Assembly (NCBI RefSeq): GCF_004114535.1
Contig: NZ_LBJC01000076.1
Location: forward strand, 1-64,000
Source of the DNA: Bradyrhizobium nanningense
Lineage (GTDB): Bacteria > Pseudomonadota > Alphaproteobacteria > Rhizobiales > Xanthobacteraceae
DNA length: 64,000 bases
Direction: 5' to 3'
The notes under the pieces are model-generated. The model was given only the letters and a program-made list of their open reading frames with translations, did no database searches and was not told the origin of the DNA. A program made the position numbers and the translations under genes. This document shows, piece after piece, positions 27,964 to 37,998 of the stretch (positions within the stretch are counted from its first letter, which is position 1; every line of letters starts with the position of its first letter).

Positions 27964-28055
27964 AAAGACAAGAAAGAAGATTCGTCGTTCTCTGACTGGC
28001 CTCACTTTTGCTTGCTGCTCGTTCGCTGGAGGGCAGATCTGAGGTGGAGATTAGA

Positions 28056-28796
28056 ATGTCTGCGTTGTCGACGCTGAACGTACTTGCGCTACCTTTTGCG
28101 ACAATGATTGCGCTATTCCCAGCATCCGCAAAAGCGCCGATCTGGAGTTCGAACGATCAGTACGGTACCTTCTCCCTTGAGGGCTATTCTTGGAACAACG
28201 ACGTATATGGTCAAGGTGCTGGGCCTCAGACGATCTCGATGTATTCGATCAATCAATGGAGCGTGTGGTCGAACCAACCTGATACTGGTGGCATCAAGAG
28301 CTATCCCCACGGAGCTTTCAATATCGGGAAAAAGCTGAGCGCGATCAACGACCTCAGGTCAAGCTTTAATCAGAGCGTCCCGACTGGCGGCCGTTGGAAC
28401 TTCGCCTACGATATCTGGGACAGCTCAAATGCCTATGAGATAATGCTTTGGACCAACTACACCGGAAATCCCGATGGAAGCGGTGATGTTAAGCCCATTT
28501 CTTACAAATATAACTCTTCAGGGACCGCCGCGATTCCAGTCTACACAGGCGTGAATGTGGGGGGAGCCACTTGGAACGTGTTTGAAGGCTGGAACAAACA
28601 CGAGGTTATTTCGCTTCTGCGCAGCTCCAAAACCAACAGCGAGACTGTGGATATCAAGAGTATCCTGCAATGGATAAAGTCGAAAGGATACTTCGGCGAC
28701 ATAATCGTCGGCAGCGTCCAATACGGCGCTGAGATAACCTCGTCCCCAGGCGGGCAAAACTTCGACGTCAATCATTGGGCTGTAATCTCGAAGTGA
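28056..28796 (+). CDS. GH12 endoglucanase, GunA2 type
   Basis: A 246-aa protein with a signal-like N-terminus (1-27, ending ASAKAPIW) and the glycoside hydrolase family 12 fold. The two catalytic acids are visible: Glu128 in SNAYEIMLWTNY and Glu226 in VGSVQYGAEITSSPGG. GH12 enzymes cut beta-1,4-glucan. Bradyrhizobium carries such a gene (gunA2) among its symbiosis genes, with a product found in type III secretomes, so it may soften plant walls during infection. ATG 28056 is chosen over an upstream start because the extra 16 residues look non-native. No tts box is seen directly upstream; an IS3 fragment lies between it and the box at 27156. Confidence 0.8.
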   Translation: MSALSTLNVLALPFATMIALFPASAKAPIWSSNDQYGTFSLEGYSWNNDVYGQGAGPQTISMYSINQWSVWSNQPDTGGIKSYPHGAFNIGKKLSAINDLRSSFNQSVPTGGRWNFAYDIWDSSNAYEIMLWTNYTGNPDGSGDVKPISYKYNSSGTAAIPVYTGVNVGGATWNVFEGWNKHEVISLLRSSKTNSETVDIKSILQWIKSKGYFGDIIVGSVQYGAEITSSPGGQNFDVNHWAVISK

Positions 28797-29517
28797 CTAC
28801 CTTGGGACCACGATGAGGTGATCGTCCGCCCACGGTATGGCGCACGCTGTACGATGCACTTCGTACCGGACCGCGCCAGGCACTCGTTGTGGGGCCGACG
28901 AAGATCGGCCGGGGTTCATGATGGGGGCGGCCCTGGCGCCGCACGCCTCGTGCCGAACTGAATTCGCAGGTTCTCGCATTCATTAATCGGAAGAGCCGCA
29001 ATCTCCGCCGAATCAGGCCATCTGTATTCACGATCTTGAGATTCTGTTTCTGCTCAACTCCACTAGGCGATCTTCGCGATTGTCATTCTGACTGCAATAT
29101 TGGCCCTGACGCAATTTTTGGTGCAGCTCCGATTGCTCCGCGCCGATTGCTCGCGGTGGACGAAAATCGATTTTGCCGCCGCCGTACTTTGGCGCCTGAT
29201 GACTTGAGGCGCGTCATCTGCCCCCACGGTCTGTTCATTGGGCCAAGGCAAGGTGATCGCCGCCCGAACCGCCGGCAACAAGACTGGCACGAGCACGCTC
29301 GATCCAGGATGACAATTCATCCCGGCGAAGGGACGTCAGCCTCTCGGCCCGCAGTCTATGCGTTACCCATTCTCCGACGACACGAACAGAGGCCCGAAGC
29401 CGCGCGCCTGCAAGCGACGCCAAAGTGCAGCGCCGTTTCGGTAACCGGCTGCCCCTTCATCGTCGAGCCGTGGCACGTAATGATCGAGCGAACTCTGTGT
29501 CAGAAAGACATCATGGC
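28797..29517. other. Stretch without a supported gene
   Basis: No family signature on either strand. A 12-bp palindrome AAAATCGATTTT sits at about 29162 but lacks the rest of a nod box. Confidence 0.35.
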
Positions 29518-30485
29518 GTTCACCATGGATCACCTGCCGATCAGCTTTTTGCTATGGCCGGTCTGCATCGCTCTCGATCGATCGACGTTGGCGGACTGGG
29601 TTGGGCATGCTGCCTTCCATCTGCGCCCGCTGCATGAGCGCCTTCTCTGGTGCTTCGCGAGAGGTCCAAGCTGTTCGCCGACGAGACGACGGTGCCGGTG
29701 CTCGATCCCGGTCGAGGGCGCACCAAGACCGGTCAGCTCTGGGCCTATGCCGCCGACGACAGGCCTTGGGGCGGCCTCGATCCGCCCGGCATCGCCTATG
29801 TTTATGCACCCGACCGCAAAGCCGAGCGGCTGTTCAGCCATCTTGCCGGCTTCAAGGGCGTTCTGCAGGTCGATGGCTACAACGCCTATCCAAAGCTTGC
29901 CCAGCGTGGCCAGGTCGAGCTCGCCTTCTGCTGGGTGCACATGCGGCGCAACTTCTACGAACTCGCGACAGCCGGCCCCGCTCCAATCGCGAGCGAGGCG
30001 CTGAAGCACATCGCCGCGTTCTATGCGATCGAGAAGGAGATCCGCGGCCGCAGCGCGGAGGAGCGTCGCCTCGTGCGGCAGCAAAAGAGCCGACCACTGG
30101 CCGATGCCTTTGAGGTATGGCTGTGCGCTAAGCTGGCTCTCATCAGCCAGAAGATCAAGCTCGCGGAGGCCATCCGCTATGCCCTCTCGCGCTGGCAAGG
30201 CTTAACGCGCTTCATCGATGACGGCCGCACAACAATACGGTCGAACGATCAATCCGTGGCATCAAGCTCAGTCGCAAGAACGCGCTGTTTGCCGGATCCG
30301 ACGGGGGCGCCGAACATTGGGCCGTCGTCGCAACCCTGGTCGAGACCTGCAAGCTCAACGACGTTGATCCGCTCGCCTATCTCACCGACGTCCTGACCAG
30401 AATCGTCAACGGGCATCCAAACCGCGACATCGACCACCTATTGCCCTGGGCCTACCGCGCTCAAGCCCTCAAAGCCGTGGCCTGA
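29518..30485 (+). pseudogene. IS66-family transposase (TnpC) remnant
   Basis: Three frames together give the C-terminal two-thirds of an IS66 transposase: DRSTLADWVGHAAFHLRPLHERLL (about 29573-29645), then LRERSKLFADETTVPVLDPGRGRTKTGQLWAYAADDRPWGG through RFIDDGR (29650-30230), then NNTVERSIRGIKLSRKNALFAGSDGGAEHWAVVATLVETCKLNDVDPLAYL to a stop at 30485. Two frameshifts, one with loss of about four codons before NNTVERS, make it inactive. TnpA and TnpB were not found. Confidence 0.8.
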
Positions 30486-30840
30486 GAACGACGCTTACGA
30501 TGTGTTGGCTGTTTTATAGAAACAATGCGTGGCTACATAGCCGAACTTCGCCTCTTCGGTTCCGGCATAGAGCTTCCGTCCGCCTTTCATGGGTCATCAG
30601 TGTCTTGCAAATGCGATCGATAAGGGCCTCCACATTCGGCCAAACGCTCGATGCCTCTTCCGCCTATTCTTCTGCAAGCTTTTAGGCCGCCTGCCTTTTG
30701 TGAGTTCGAGCTCCTTTTGAGCGTCTCACCTCGTCTTGTGGGCGAGTTGTTTCAGCAGCTTTTCGTTGCTCAATTTCTGCTACAGTCCTGCGTGAGTTGC
30801 CGTAGGAACAGACAGAACGTAAGATCAAAGCTCCTGCCAA
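30486..30840. other. Stretch between the IS66 remnant and the omp gene
   Basis: No supported gene; probably IS66 right-end debris and the 3' region of the outer-membrane protein gene. Confidence 0.3.
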
Positions 30841-31710
30841 TCAGAAGTGGTAGTTCACGCCAACCCGCATCGTATGAAGCTGTTGCTTGAAGGAGACGGG
30901 CGTCGTGACTCCAATAGCGATGGCAGCAGGCGCAACGTCGCCCGTCTGCACACGGCTCGCGACGGAAATCGGCAGCGTTACGTCTTGCCTGCCGAAATCG
31001 AAGTAGTCATACTCAACTTTGGCTGACCAGCCGGGCAGGAAGGCATACTCCACGCCGGCCCCCAGTGTGCCGCCAAATATCTTCTTGGTCGCTCGGCCAT
31101 CGGTAGCACCGTTAGCAGCAAAGCCAGTCCCCAAGTTCGACGTAACGGCAAAGGACTGGTTGATGCCGATGCTTGAATCGGCCCAAGCTGCGCCGCCCTT
31201 GATGTAGACTAGGCCGCGGTCGCCCACCGTGAAGCCGACCCGTCCGGTGATATCGGCAATCCATTTGGTGTCGTTCGTGCAATTCAAGACCACAAAGCAG
31301 CCATTGCGCCCCTTGACACCACTCCACAAAAAATCGCCTTCCACGCCGTAGACCATCACACCGGACTGGAAATTGTAACCGGCTTGTACGCCACCGAGGA
31401 AGCCGTTCATCTGCACCTGCGGCAATGGCACAGTAAAATCGGCAGTGCCGCCGATGAGCTGGTTTACCGTCTGGTTGACTGGGGCGCCAATGAATGTGTT
31501 GCCCACAGCGAGGGCGGTCTGGCTGGTACCCCAACCCGAGCCCACACTGCCGCCGATGTAACCTCCAGTCCAGCTGAAGAGAGGATAAACGGGAGCCGGC
31601 GCTTTGACGATAGGTGCCGCAGGCAAATCGGCAGCTAAACTTCCGCTCACAAAAGCGATCGTCCCGAACGCAATGATGCCCGCGAGCGCCAATTGCTTGT
31701 TGCACTTCAT
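30841..31710 (-). CDS. Outer-membrane beta-barrel protein (Omp25/31-like)
   Basis: A 289-aa protein with a signal peptide (MKCNKQLALAGIIAFGTIAFVSGSLA), a Pro-rich spacer PAAPIVKAPAPVYPLFSWTGGYIGG typical of rhizobial Omp25/31 porin-like proteins, repeated barrel strands, and a C-terminal aromatic end MRVGVNYHF. RBS AGGAGG before ATG 31710. Upstream on the minus strand near 31758-31743 the sequence TGGCACCAAGCCAGCA has the GG/GC spacing of a sigma-54 promoter with two mismatches; I found no NifA site above it, so this is weak. A decayed second copy lies at 35296-35702. Confidence 0.8.
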   Translation of the reverse strand: MKCNKQLALAGIIAFGTIAFVSGSLAADLPAAPIVKAPAPVYPLFSWTGGYIGGSVGSGWGTSQTALAVGNTFIGAPVNQTVNQLIGGTADFTVPLPQVQMNGFLGGVQAGYNFQSGVMVYGVEGDFLWSGVKGRNGCFVVLNCTNDTKWIADITGRVGFTVGDRGLVYIKGGAAWADSSIGINQSFAVTSNLGTGFAANGATDGRATKKIFGGTLGAGVEYAFLPGWSAKVEYDYFDFGRQDVTLPISVASRVQTGDVAPAAIAIGVTTPVSFKQQLHTMRVGVNYHF

Positions 31711-32229
31711 CCTAGAGTCCTCCTGCTGGGCACGGAAAATATTGCTGGCTTGGTGCCAAGTTGTGGTTAGCTCGATAGTTGGTGCTGGCAGCCAGATCAC
31801 CTCTGCAATCTGGTAGGCGGCAGCTTCTTGCTGCGACCGCGACAGCCGCTTCTAGCCGTGTCCGTTCCAGAAAGGCGAGCAGGCTCTGCATTCGAGCCTG
31901 TACGTCGGTGCTCAGCAATCCTTTCGCGAAGATCCCTGACACCGCCGAGTATTTCGGAGAGCAATGGCCGTTTTACAAAGCGGACGCGGTGGTGATTCTC
32001 GCGGCTCCCAACTGGACCGGCTGGTTGGCCGACGTATAGCGCGGTATATCGTTAGTGGCTGTGCGTTGGTCTGGTTGTGAGTCCACGCCCGCTCTTGATG
32101 GGACTCACGATGGGGAGTGGGAGGCTCGATATTTTGGACGACTCGTGCGCTGCATCTCGTTGTCGTCGGGCGAGTAGGAGATGTCCTCGCTCTGGCTCAC
32201 CCAAAAAGGCACAAGCTGCAAGCGCACGC

Positions 32230-32600
32230 TGGCGGTCCGAATTTCGGTCGCGGCATTGGGGGGAGCGGGCAGCGTCGCAATTGTCGAGGCTGATCCACGA
32301 GCCGCGGTTTCAAAATGGAAAGAGCGGCGCGGCCGTGCGGTTCATTCGCTTCGCCGATTTGGCCGAATGGAAGGAGCGCGCGTCCCCCTTGAAGCCGAGA
32401 AATCTGGCCTACGGTTATCGATACCCCGACGAGCAAAGCGCTGGCCATGCGCGCCATCGCCAGGGGCGCTGCCTGATCTTGTTGCGGCCGAGTCGGGCCG
32501 ACATCGAAGCTGCGATACAGACGTTGATTGCTATTCGTAGGCTCAACCGCCGGTTTGCGTTCGTCCTCACTCGATGCCACAGCGGGGCTGCCGCGTAAGT
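32230..32600 (+). pseudogene. ParA-like partition ATPase remnant
   Basis: Two frames carry ParA fragments: VAIVEADPRAAVSKWKERR (the usual DADPQGS..W region) near 32277-32333 and LILLRPSRADIEAAIQTLIAIRRLNRRFAFVLTRC near 32476-32577. A frameshift separates them and the Walker A part is not visible. Plasmid or island ParA genes are common in mobile elements. Confidence 0.45.
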
Positions 32601-32851
32601 GAAGCCGCAACGTCGCTCAATTCGCTCGGGGTGCTCGCGCTTACCTATGTGACAGCGTAATGAACATCAACACGCGCGTGGGGCAGGATTAGGCGTGACC
32701 GAGTGTGCGCAAGAGGGAAGAGCCTCGGAGGAAGTTCGTGAGCTGTGGCGCGATAGATCGTTGAAGCGTACTTCTAAGATCTCCGGAAGGAGGATCAGAC
32801 GTGGATTCAGGTCCGCCTGAGCAGCTGTCCGAGGTGCCGACGAGCCCTCAT

Positions 32852-35035
32852 TCAGCCAAATTGTGGCTGATGGAAGAGAAGAACGCGGCCTCCCGGTAGG
32901 CTTTCTGCCGTGTAGAACTGACCGTGGATAAAAAAAGCGGTCATTGGGACGTCCCGGCGCGGCAGAAGGCCTAGGCTCTGCAATATGTCGATCACGGCAG
33001 GCGAAGCCTCTTGGGAGGCGTGCGTCCAGCCGTCGCCCAAGAACTCTCCCAGTTCAGGCACGTGCGGGACTTGCTGATGGCTTGATGCAGGTGCGCCAGA
33101 CGGCAGAGGAAGGTTCGGCGCTAGCGCCGAGGGAGCGCTCCCACTCCATTCGAACGGTGCCGCCGAATCAAGGTTAGGTGCAAGACCGCCGTAGATATCT
33201 GAGGAAGTCCTCAGTGCCGCAGGCGTAGCTTCGCCCGGCAAAGCGGGCCGAGGGTGATGAATGAGCTGAACGTCCTTGGGCCCTGCCGGTCCCAATATCG
33301 CCGTGTACCGTTCGCCACCGATCTCAAAGTTCATGATTGGATGTTCCGCAACAGGCAAGAAGTCCCAGTGGCCCAAGGTGGTCAGCATCATGTCTGGGGC
33401 CAGCTGGGTGCGATGGGAAAAATTCTTGGGAACGGCGAACGAAACATCGAACGTATCGCCGATAGCGGGCGACCGCAGATGGACGAGCTGAACATCATTG
33501 AGCCCTCCTGGTCCCAAGACGGCCATGTAGCGTTCACCTCGAATATCGTAGGCCTTTACCCGCTGTGCTGCATCCGGCAAGAGGCCCCAGCGGCGAAGCC
33601 TGTGCATCATATTCGGCGCGGCCTGGGTCCCGTGGGAGAAATCTTCGGGGACGCTCAAAGACGCATCAAAGGCGTCGCCGGCCGTCACGAACGTCTGCTC
33701 AAGCACGGTCTGAGCCCCAGCGCCTTCGTTCATCATCCGCCCAGAGTGGTCTTCAGAGGTGTAATTCGGCTCCCGCGAGCTCGGCTGCCAAGTCGCGGCA
33801 TCGAAAAGCTCTTCCTGAGCAACACTTTGCACCGGCGAGGGGATGTTTGAACTCATCATTGGCCGAGGCAGCAGTGCATCGAAGGTCGGCGCCGGCATGA
33901 GGTTCTCGCGATCCGCGGCATCGAAAAGCGCGTGCTGAGGGACACTTTGCACCGGCGAGTGAATGGTTGAACTCATCGTTGGCCAAGACACCGGTGCATC
34001 GGAGGTCGCCCCCGACAAGAAGTTCTCGTGGTCCGCGGCATCGAAAAGCCCTTCCTGAGCGACACTTTGCACCGGCGAGTGGGGCATTGAACTAACCGTT
34101 GGCCCAAGCATTGTTGCGGGCAAGAGGTTCTCGCCATCAGCGGCATCGAAAAGCACGTCCTGGGCGACACTTTCTATAGGAGAATGGGCGGCTAACCCCA
34201 CTGCATGCCAGAGCTGCGGAGTATTGAACCCCGGGGGCAATGAGCCGCGCCCATCCGCAACTTTCCCCATCGGCTGCTCATCGGCCGGCATGGGCAAGGG
34301 GGTGGACGGCTGAATGGCGTGGCTCGAACTGCCTCCTTCTCCGCCTAAATTGTTCTGCAGGGTAATCGCGCGATAATCGCGGAGGCCGTTCAAGGCGACG
34401 ATGAGCACGTTGTCCTTCGGAAACAATCTGTCTGCGTGGCCAAGCAATGCATCATCACTAAGCTTGGCAATTGACAAGGGTCGAAGCGCTACCGCCAACT
34501 TCCGCAGAGCGCTCGCATAGCCCTCGGCCGTTCCCTTGCGTATCTGACGACTAAAACCTGCCTCAGCGGCCTCCCTGATGAGACTCTCATCTTCCCTGGT
34601 AGGGCGATAATGTGTTGAAACGGGGCGAGCGTTGGCGTCGGGCTCGCGATACCGACTGACCATTGACAATGCTGGGGCGATGACCTTGTCGTTTGGCAGC
34701 AGCTTCTTGCCGTAAGCGAGTAACGTATCCTCATCGAGCCCAGCAATTGATTGGCCGTACTGCTTCAGCTCCCCGGCTAGTTTGCGAAGCCGACGATCGT
34801 AAATTTCGACGGTTTTCTCACTCTGCGGTTGCCCGCGATCGAGAGCAGCGCGGGACGCCGCCTGGATGAGGCGATCGTCTTCCTCAGTGACATCATATAG
34901 CTCCGCGTGTTTGTATACGGGGCCCGCTTCTCGCACGCCTGCCAAGTGCTGCTCAAACGCCGCATTCGGCTGCTCCGGCTGTTCCACGGTCGCATCTGAT
35001 GCACTGAACTCCTTGCTTGTGTTCAATCGGTCCAT
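32852..35035 (-). CDS. Large multi-repeat type III effector candidate
   Basis: A 727-aa protein behind a tts box. Layout: N-terminal secretion region (1-48); two copies of a helical repeat (about 50-131 and 147-224), each with LI..A........T...Y...LRKLA..L......L.D..LL......P.D..I..AL...R, which looks like the SAM-like core-binding fold of tyrosine recombinases; four copies of a Pro-rich linker SPVQSVAQ..LFDAAD.EN (near 285, 319, 359, 399); then three copies of the shared module (about 455-522, 529-597, 669-725) with FSH.TQ.AP.MM..L...LLP.......I.GERY.A.LGP.G..DVQL.H. The helical repeats recall those before the SUMO protease of NopD-type effectors, but no C48 protease domain is present here. 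No enzyme motif seen. Reading frame intact. Confidence 0.75.
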   Translation of the reverse strand: MDRLNTSKEFSASDATVEQPEQPNAAFEQHLAGVREAGPVYKHAELYDVTEEDDRLIQAASRAALDRGQPQSEKTVEIYDRRLRKLAGELKQYGQSIAGLDEDTLLAYGKKLLPNDKVIAPALSMVSRYREPDANARPVSTHYRPTREDESLIREAAEAGFSRQIRKGTAEGYASALRKLAVALRPLSIAKLSDDALLGHADRLFPKDNVLIVALNGLRDYRAITLQNNLGGEGGSSSHAIQPSTPLPMPADEQPMGKVADGRGSLPPGFNTPQLWHAVGLAAHSPIESVAQDVLFDAADGENLLPATMLGPTVSSMPHSPVQSVAQEGLFDAADHENFLSGATSDAPVSWPTMSSTIHSPVQSVPQHALFDAADRENLMPAPTFDALLPRPMMSSNIPSPVQSVAQEELFDAATWQPSSREPNYTSEDHSGRMMNEGAGAQTVLEQTFVTAGDAFDASLSVPEDFSHGTQAAPNMMHRLRRWGLLPDAAQRVKAYDIRGERYMAVLGPGGLNDVQLVHLRSPAIGDTFDVSFAVPKNFSHRTQLAPDMMLTTLGHWDFLPVAEHPIMNFEIGGERYTAILGPAGPKDVQLIHHPRPALPGEATPAALRTSSDIYGGLAPNLDSAAPFEWSGSAPSALAPNLPLPSGAPASSHQQVPHVPELGEFLGDGWTHASQEASPAVIDILQSLGLLPRRDVPMTAFFIHGQFYTAESLPGGRVLLFHQPQFG

Positions 35036-35072
35036 GGTCAGTCCGCTGGCATCCTTCTCTCGTTAGTTCGCT

Positions 35073-35099
35073 ACTCACGTTAGCTTTCCAAAACCTGAC
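35073..35099 (-). promoter_or_regulatory. tts box upstream of the 727-aa effector gene
   Basis: The minus strand reads GTCAGGTTTTGGAAAGCTAA, one or two changes from consensus, 38 bp before the ATG. Confidence 0.75.
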
Positions 35100-35295
35100 G
35101 TGGCCAGGCGGAAAGCTAGAATGAAACGGGAATGACGGCCGCCAATTGCCTTCTCTGCGCGCTGCAGCATCGCTCGCCCGCCCAAAGAAGGCGCCCCATG
35201 AAAATGAGGGTCTTCAACTGAGTGGCGGCACATTACATCCACATCGCAGCCGACTAGCTGAGCAGGTACGAAACCAAGTGGATCGCTGACATTAT

Positions 35296-35702
35296 CGGGC
35301 GGCTCGGCGTCGCTCTGGGCGATCGTGTTTTACGCTATAGCAAGGTCGGCGCAGCGTGGGCTCATTCCAGCATCGGTATCGATCAATATTGCATCGGCTT
35401 TGAAGGCAGGCCTGCTGCGAATGGTGCATGAATGGCAGAACGACAAAAAGGTCTTCGGCGGCACATTACGTGCAGGGCGTCCAATATCCTTTCCTACCCG
35501 GCTGGCCAGCCAAGCTTGAATACGACTACTTCGATTTCACTAGGCAAGACGTTACTCTTCGTGTGTCGGTAAACGGGGCAAGTGCAGACTGCTGGCGACG
35601 GCCCGACAGGTGTCTTGGACGTTGAAGTCGCATCGCTCACCACCTTCAAACAGCAGTTTTCAAACAATCAGGCTTGGCGTGAATTTCCATTTCTGATTTG
35701 AA
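35296..35702 (+). pseudogene. Decayed second copy of the Omp25/31-like gene
   Basis: Fragments match the C-terminal half of the gene at 30841-31710 but on the plus strand: SSIGIDQ.., KKVFGGTLRAGVQYPFLPGWPAKLEYDYFDFTRQDVTLRVSVNG, and TFKQQFSN near the end. Stops and frame changes break it. It is therefore an inverted paralogue about 4 kb away. Confidence 0.7.
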
Positions 35703-35846
35703 TGAAACTGGACGGCTTAGCGCTGAGGCGCCCGGCATCCCCAGTATGATCCTGACACACAGCGCCGCGCCGCGTTAGGGGCGTGGTGTGACGGCGCTTG
35801 AGCGCAAGGTATTGCACAGTGAGTTCGGATATGCGCCTAAAACCGC

Positions 35847-36509
35847 CTATCGGAGCGGCTGCACATTCTGTGTTGTCGTTCCCGCCGCGTCCGACTCTGC
35901 CGTGCCTGCTCCATCTTCTCCGTTGCTCTTGTTGCGCTGGGCGACAGTAGGGTGGCTGGCAAGAGGAGCGGCGGCGCGATCGCCATTAACCGTGACGACA
36001 GACCGATTATCCACCAAGTCGAGCGGATCGTTGACCATAACTGCCAGATTGTTTTTGGTCGAGCAACCAAGCGTCGGTTCGAACGAATTGTCGTTCACTG
36101 CTGGTCCGACGATCAGAAGCGACGGACAGTTCGGAAGATGCGCTTCGAACGTGATCGCCTCGATCCTGACGCCGGAACGGCCGGCTAAATTTTGGGGAGA
36201 AGCGGAGAGGCGGATGTTATAGGGAGCCACGCCCATGGCCCGGGCCTCGTGCGCCACCTGCGCAATGAGCTTAGGGGAGCCGCTCACATCCACATGGAGC
36301 GCATCCCGCCGGCCGCCACTTACATTGGCGATAAAACTACGCAGCTGAAGCCTCTCGGGCGCACGGAGGCTCTGCAGGAACAAGACACGTTGTCTCTGTT
36401 CGACCTGGACTCCTTGTTCAGCAGGCTTGGGATGGATCGAGGTACTATTTGCGCAGCCCGCCAATGTTGCGGCAATGACAATCAAATTTGACAAATATCG
36501 CAGGGTCAT
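35847..36509 (-). CDS. CpaD-like lipoprotein of the ttsI-rhcC2 operon
   Basis: A 220-aa lipoprotein (signal with LAGC near residue 19) with the CpaD/pilus-biogenesis pattern (VLFLQSLRAPERLQLRSFIANVSGGRRDALHVDVSGSP, CPNCPSL-like LPNCPSLLIVG, GCSTKNNLAVMVNDPLDLVD). CpaD-type proteins help a secretin reach or stay in the outer membrane. It follows rhcC2 by 10 bp, so it probably pilots the split Rhc secretin. The tail from about 185 is disordered. Confidence 0.8.
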   Translation of the reverse strand: MTLRYLSNLIVIAATLAGCANSTSIHPKPAEQGVQVEQRQRVLFLQSLRAPERLQLRSFIANVSGGRRDALHVDVSGSPKLIAQVAHEARAMGVAPYNIRLSASPQNLAGRSGVRIEAITFEAHLPNCPSLLIVGPAVNDNSFEPTLGCSTKNNLAVMVNDPLDLVDNRSVVTVNGDRAAAPLASHPTVAQRNKSNGEDGAGTAESDAAGTTTQNVQPLR

Positions 36510-36519
36510 TTGTCGATCC

Positions 36520-37989
36520 TCATTCGATGATAAAGCCGGCGTTGCCCGTCAATCCTGGTGCGCTCGCGCGCGGCGCATCGCGGCCTTGAGGCGGCCGTGC
36601 CAGCGTGTTCGTCAAAATGCGGCCTGGATCCGATGGCGGTGCGATCCGGTCGGTGGGCGCGCTTATCCGACCTGGATTTGATCCCGGCCGCACGATGTAA
36701 GGTGTGACAACGATAACCAGCTCGGTTTCGCGTTTTTGAAACGATGAAGAGCGAAAAAGCGCGCCCAGGATCGGTACATCGCCGAGCCAGGGAAACTCGC
36801 TGATATCAGTGTTGAAGTTGCGCCTGATGAGGCCGCCGATTGCAAAGCTCTGGCCGCTGGCGAGCTCGACCACGGTGCTCGCTCGTCGAGTCGAAAGGGC
36901 AGGGACCGCCGTACCGTTGATCTTGACCTCGCCTTCGCTCGACAGTTCGCTGACTTCAGGCTTCACACGGACATTGATCTGGTTGTTGCTGAGCACCGTC
37001 GGGACAAATTCCAAGCTCACACCGAACTGCCGAAATTGGACCGAAACCTGCCGGTTATCCTGCATGACCGGGATCGGAAATTCGCCGCCGGCTAGGAAGC
37101 TTGCGGCTTCCCCGGACATCGCCGTCAGATTCGGCTCAGCCAGGATTGAGGCGAGGTGCTCACTCGCGAGAGCGTCGAGAACAGCGCTCAGGTTGATATT
37201 GCCGGCGCTAAACCCGACCCCGATCGTGCCGCCGCCGGCCGCGCCGGACCCGCCCGGTTTGCCGGTGACAAGGGAAGCGCCATTTGGACCGGAGGCGGTG
37301 AAGTTGATATTAAGATCCTTGACGGCGCTGCGGGAGACTTCTGCCACCCGCACGCTGAGATTCACCTGCAGTGAGCCGGCGACCTGGATCTTGTTGACAA
37401 CCGGTGCGCCCGCGCCAACAAATTGCTCGGTGACCTTCCTCGCCGTCTCAACGACATCGGCATTGGGTGCCGTACCGCTAAGGATCGCGCCCCGCGGGGT
37501 ATAGCTGACCTGAATCGGATAGTCGCCGACCTCGGCCTTGAGCGCGGCCCGCAGATCCTCGATCGGTTGGGTGACGACAACACGCAGCTCGGCAAGAGCC
37601 TCTCCGTTTTCGTTGAGGGCAAACAGGCTCGTCCGCCCGGACTTTTTGCCAAACACGAAAATTGTACTGCTCGAGGGAGCCTGGTAATCGGCAATCGCCG
37701 GGTCAGCAACAAAGATGGTCGCCGCCGGCGCGCTCAGATGAACTGTCTTTCCCTGCGACGAGGTAAGGTTGAGCGTGCCCGTGGTGCTGCCAGGTGCCGC
37801 ACGTGGCATCTCTCTTTTGCCGTCCCGCTTTGTCTCGGCTGAGGCGGCAAGCGGAAACAGCAAAGCAAGCCCGCATAGGAGGTAGCAGAGACGCGGCAGA
37901 GTGGCAGAGCGATGCGGGTTGGTGATCGCAGGCGGCTGAAGAGCGCCGGCGGCATGGTTAAGGACCTTCAAGCGATTTGTTGCCTTCAA
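36520..37989 (-). CDS. rhcC2: Secretin barrel protein RhcC2 (SctC part)
   Basis: A 489-aa secretin with signal peptide (to about residue 51, ASA/ET), a BON-like N-domain (GKTVHLSAPAATIFVADPAIADYQAPSSSTIFVFGKKSGRTSLFALNENGE) and the secretin domain with VQFRQFGVSLEFVPTVLSNNQINVRVKPEVSELS and the terminal signature FPWLGDVPILGALFRSSSFQKRETELVIVVTPYIVRP. It is closer to CpaC/RcpA secretins than to classical SctC. With NolW it makes the outer-membrane pore. Nine bp after ttsI. Confidence 0.9.
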   Translation of the reverse strand: MKATNRLKVLNHAAGALQPPAITNPHRSATLPRLCYLLCGLALLFPLAASAETKRDGKREMPRAAPGSTTGTLNLTSSQGKTVHLSAPAATIFVADPAIADYQAPSSSTIFVFGKKSGRTSLFALNENGEALAELRVVVTQPIEDLRAALKAEVGDYPIQVSYTPRGAILSGTAPNADVVETARKVTEQFVGAGAPVVNKIQVAGSLQVNLSVRVAEVSRSAVKDLNINFTASGPNGASLVTGKPGGSGAAGGGTIGVGFSAGNINLSAVLDALASEHLASILAEPNLTAMSGEAASFLAGGEFPIPVMQDNRQVSVQFRQFGVSLEFVPTVLSNNQINVRVKPEVSELSSEGEVKINGTAVPALSTRRASTVVELASGQSFAIGGLIRRNFNTDISEFPWLGDVPILGALFRSSSFQKRETELVIVVTPYIVRPGSNPGRISAPTDRIAPPSDPGRILTNTLARPPQGRDAPRASAPGLTGNAGFIIE

Positions 37990-37998
37990 GTGAGACTG

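Noticed and set aside
29155..29180. AAAATCGATTTT resembling the nod-box 3' half
   Set aside because: The upstream ATC and GATG elements are missing.
31743..31758. Sigma-54-like TGGCAC-N5-CAGCA before the omp gene
   Set aside because: Two mismatches in the -12 part and no TGT-N10-ACA site in the preceding 150 bp; kept only as a remark in the gene entry.
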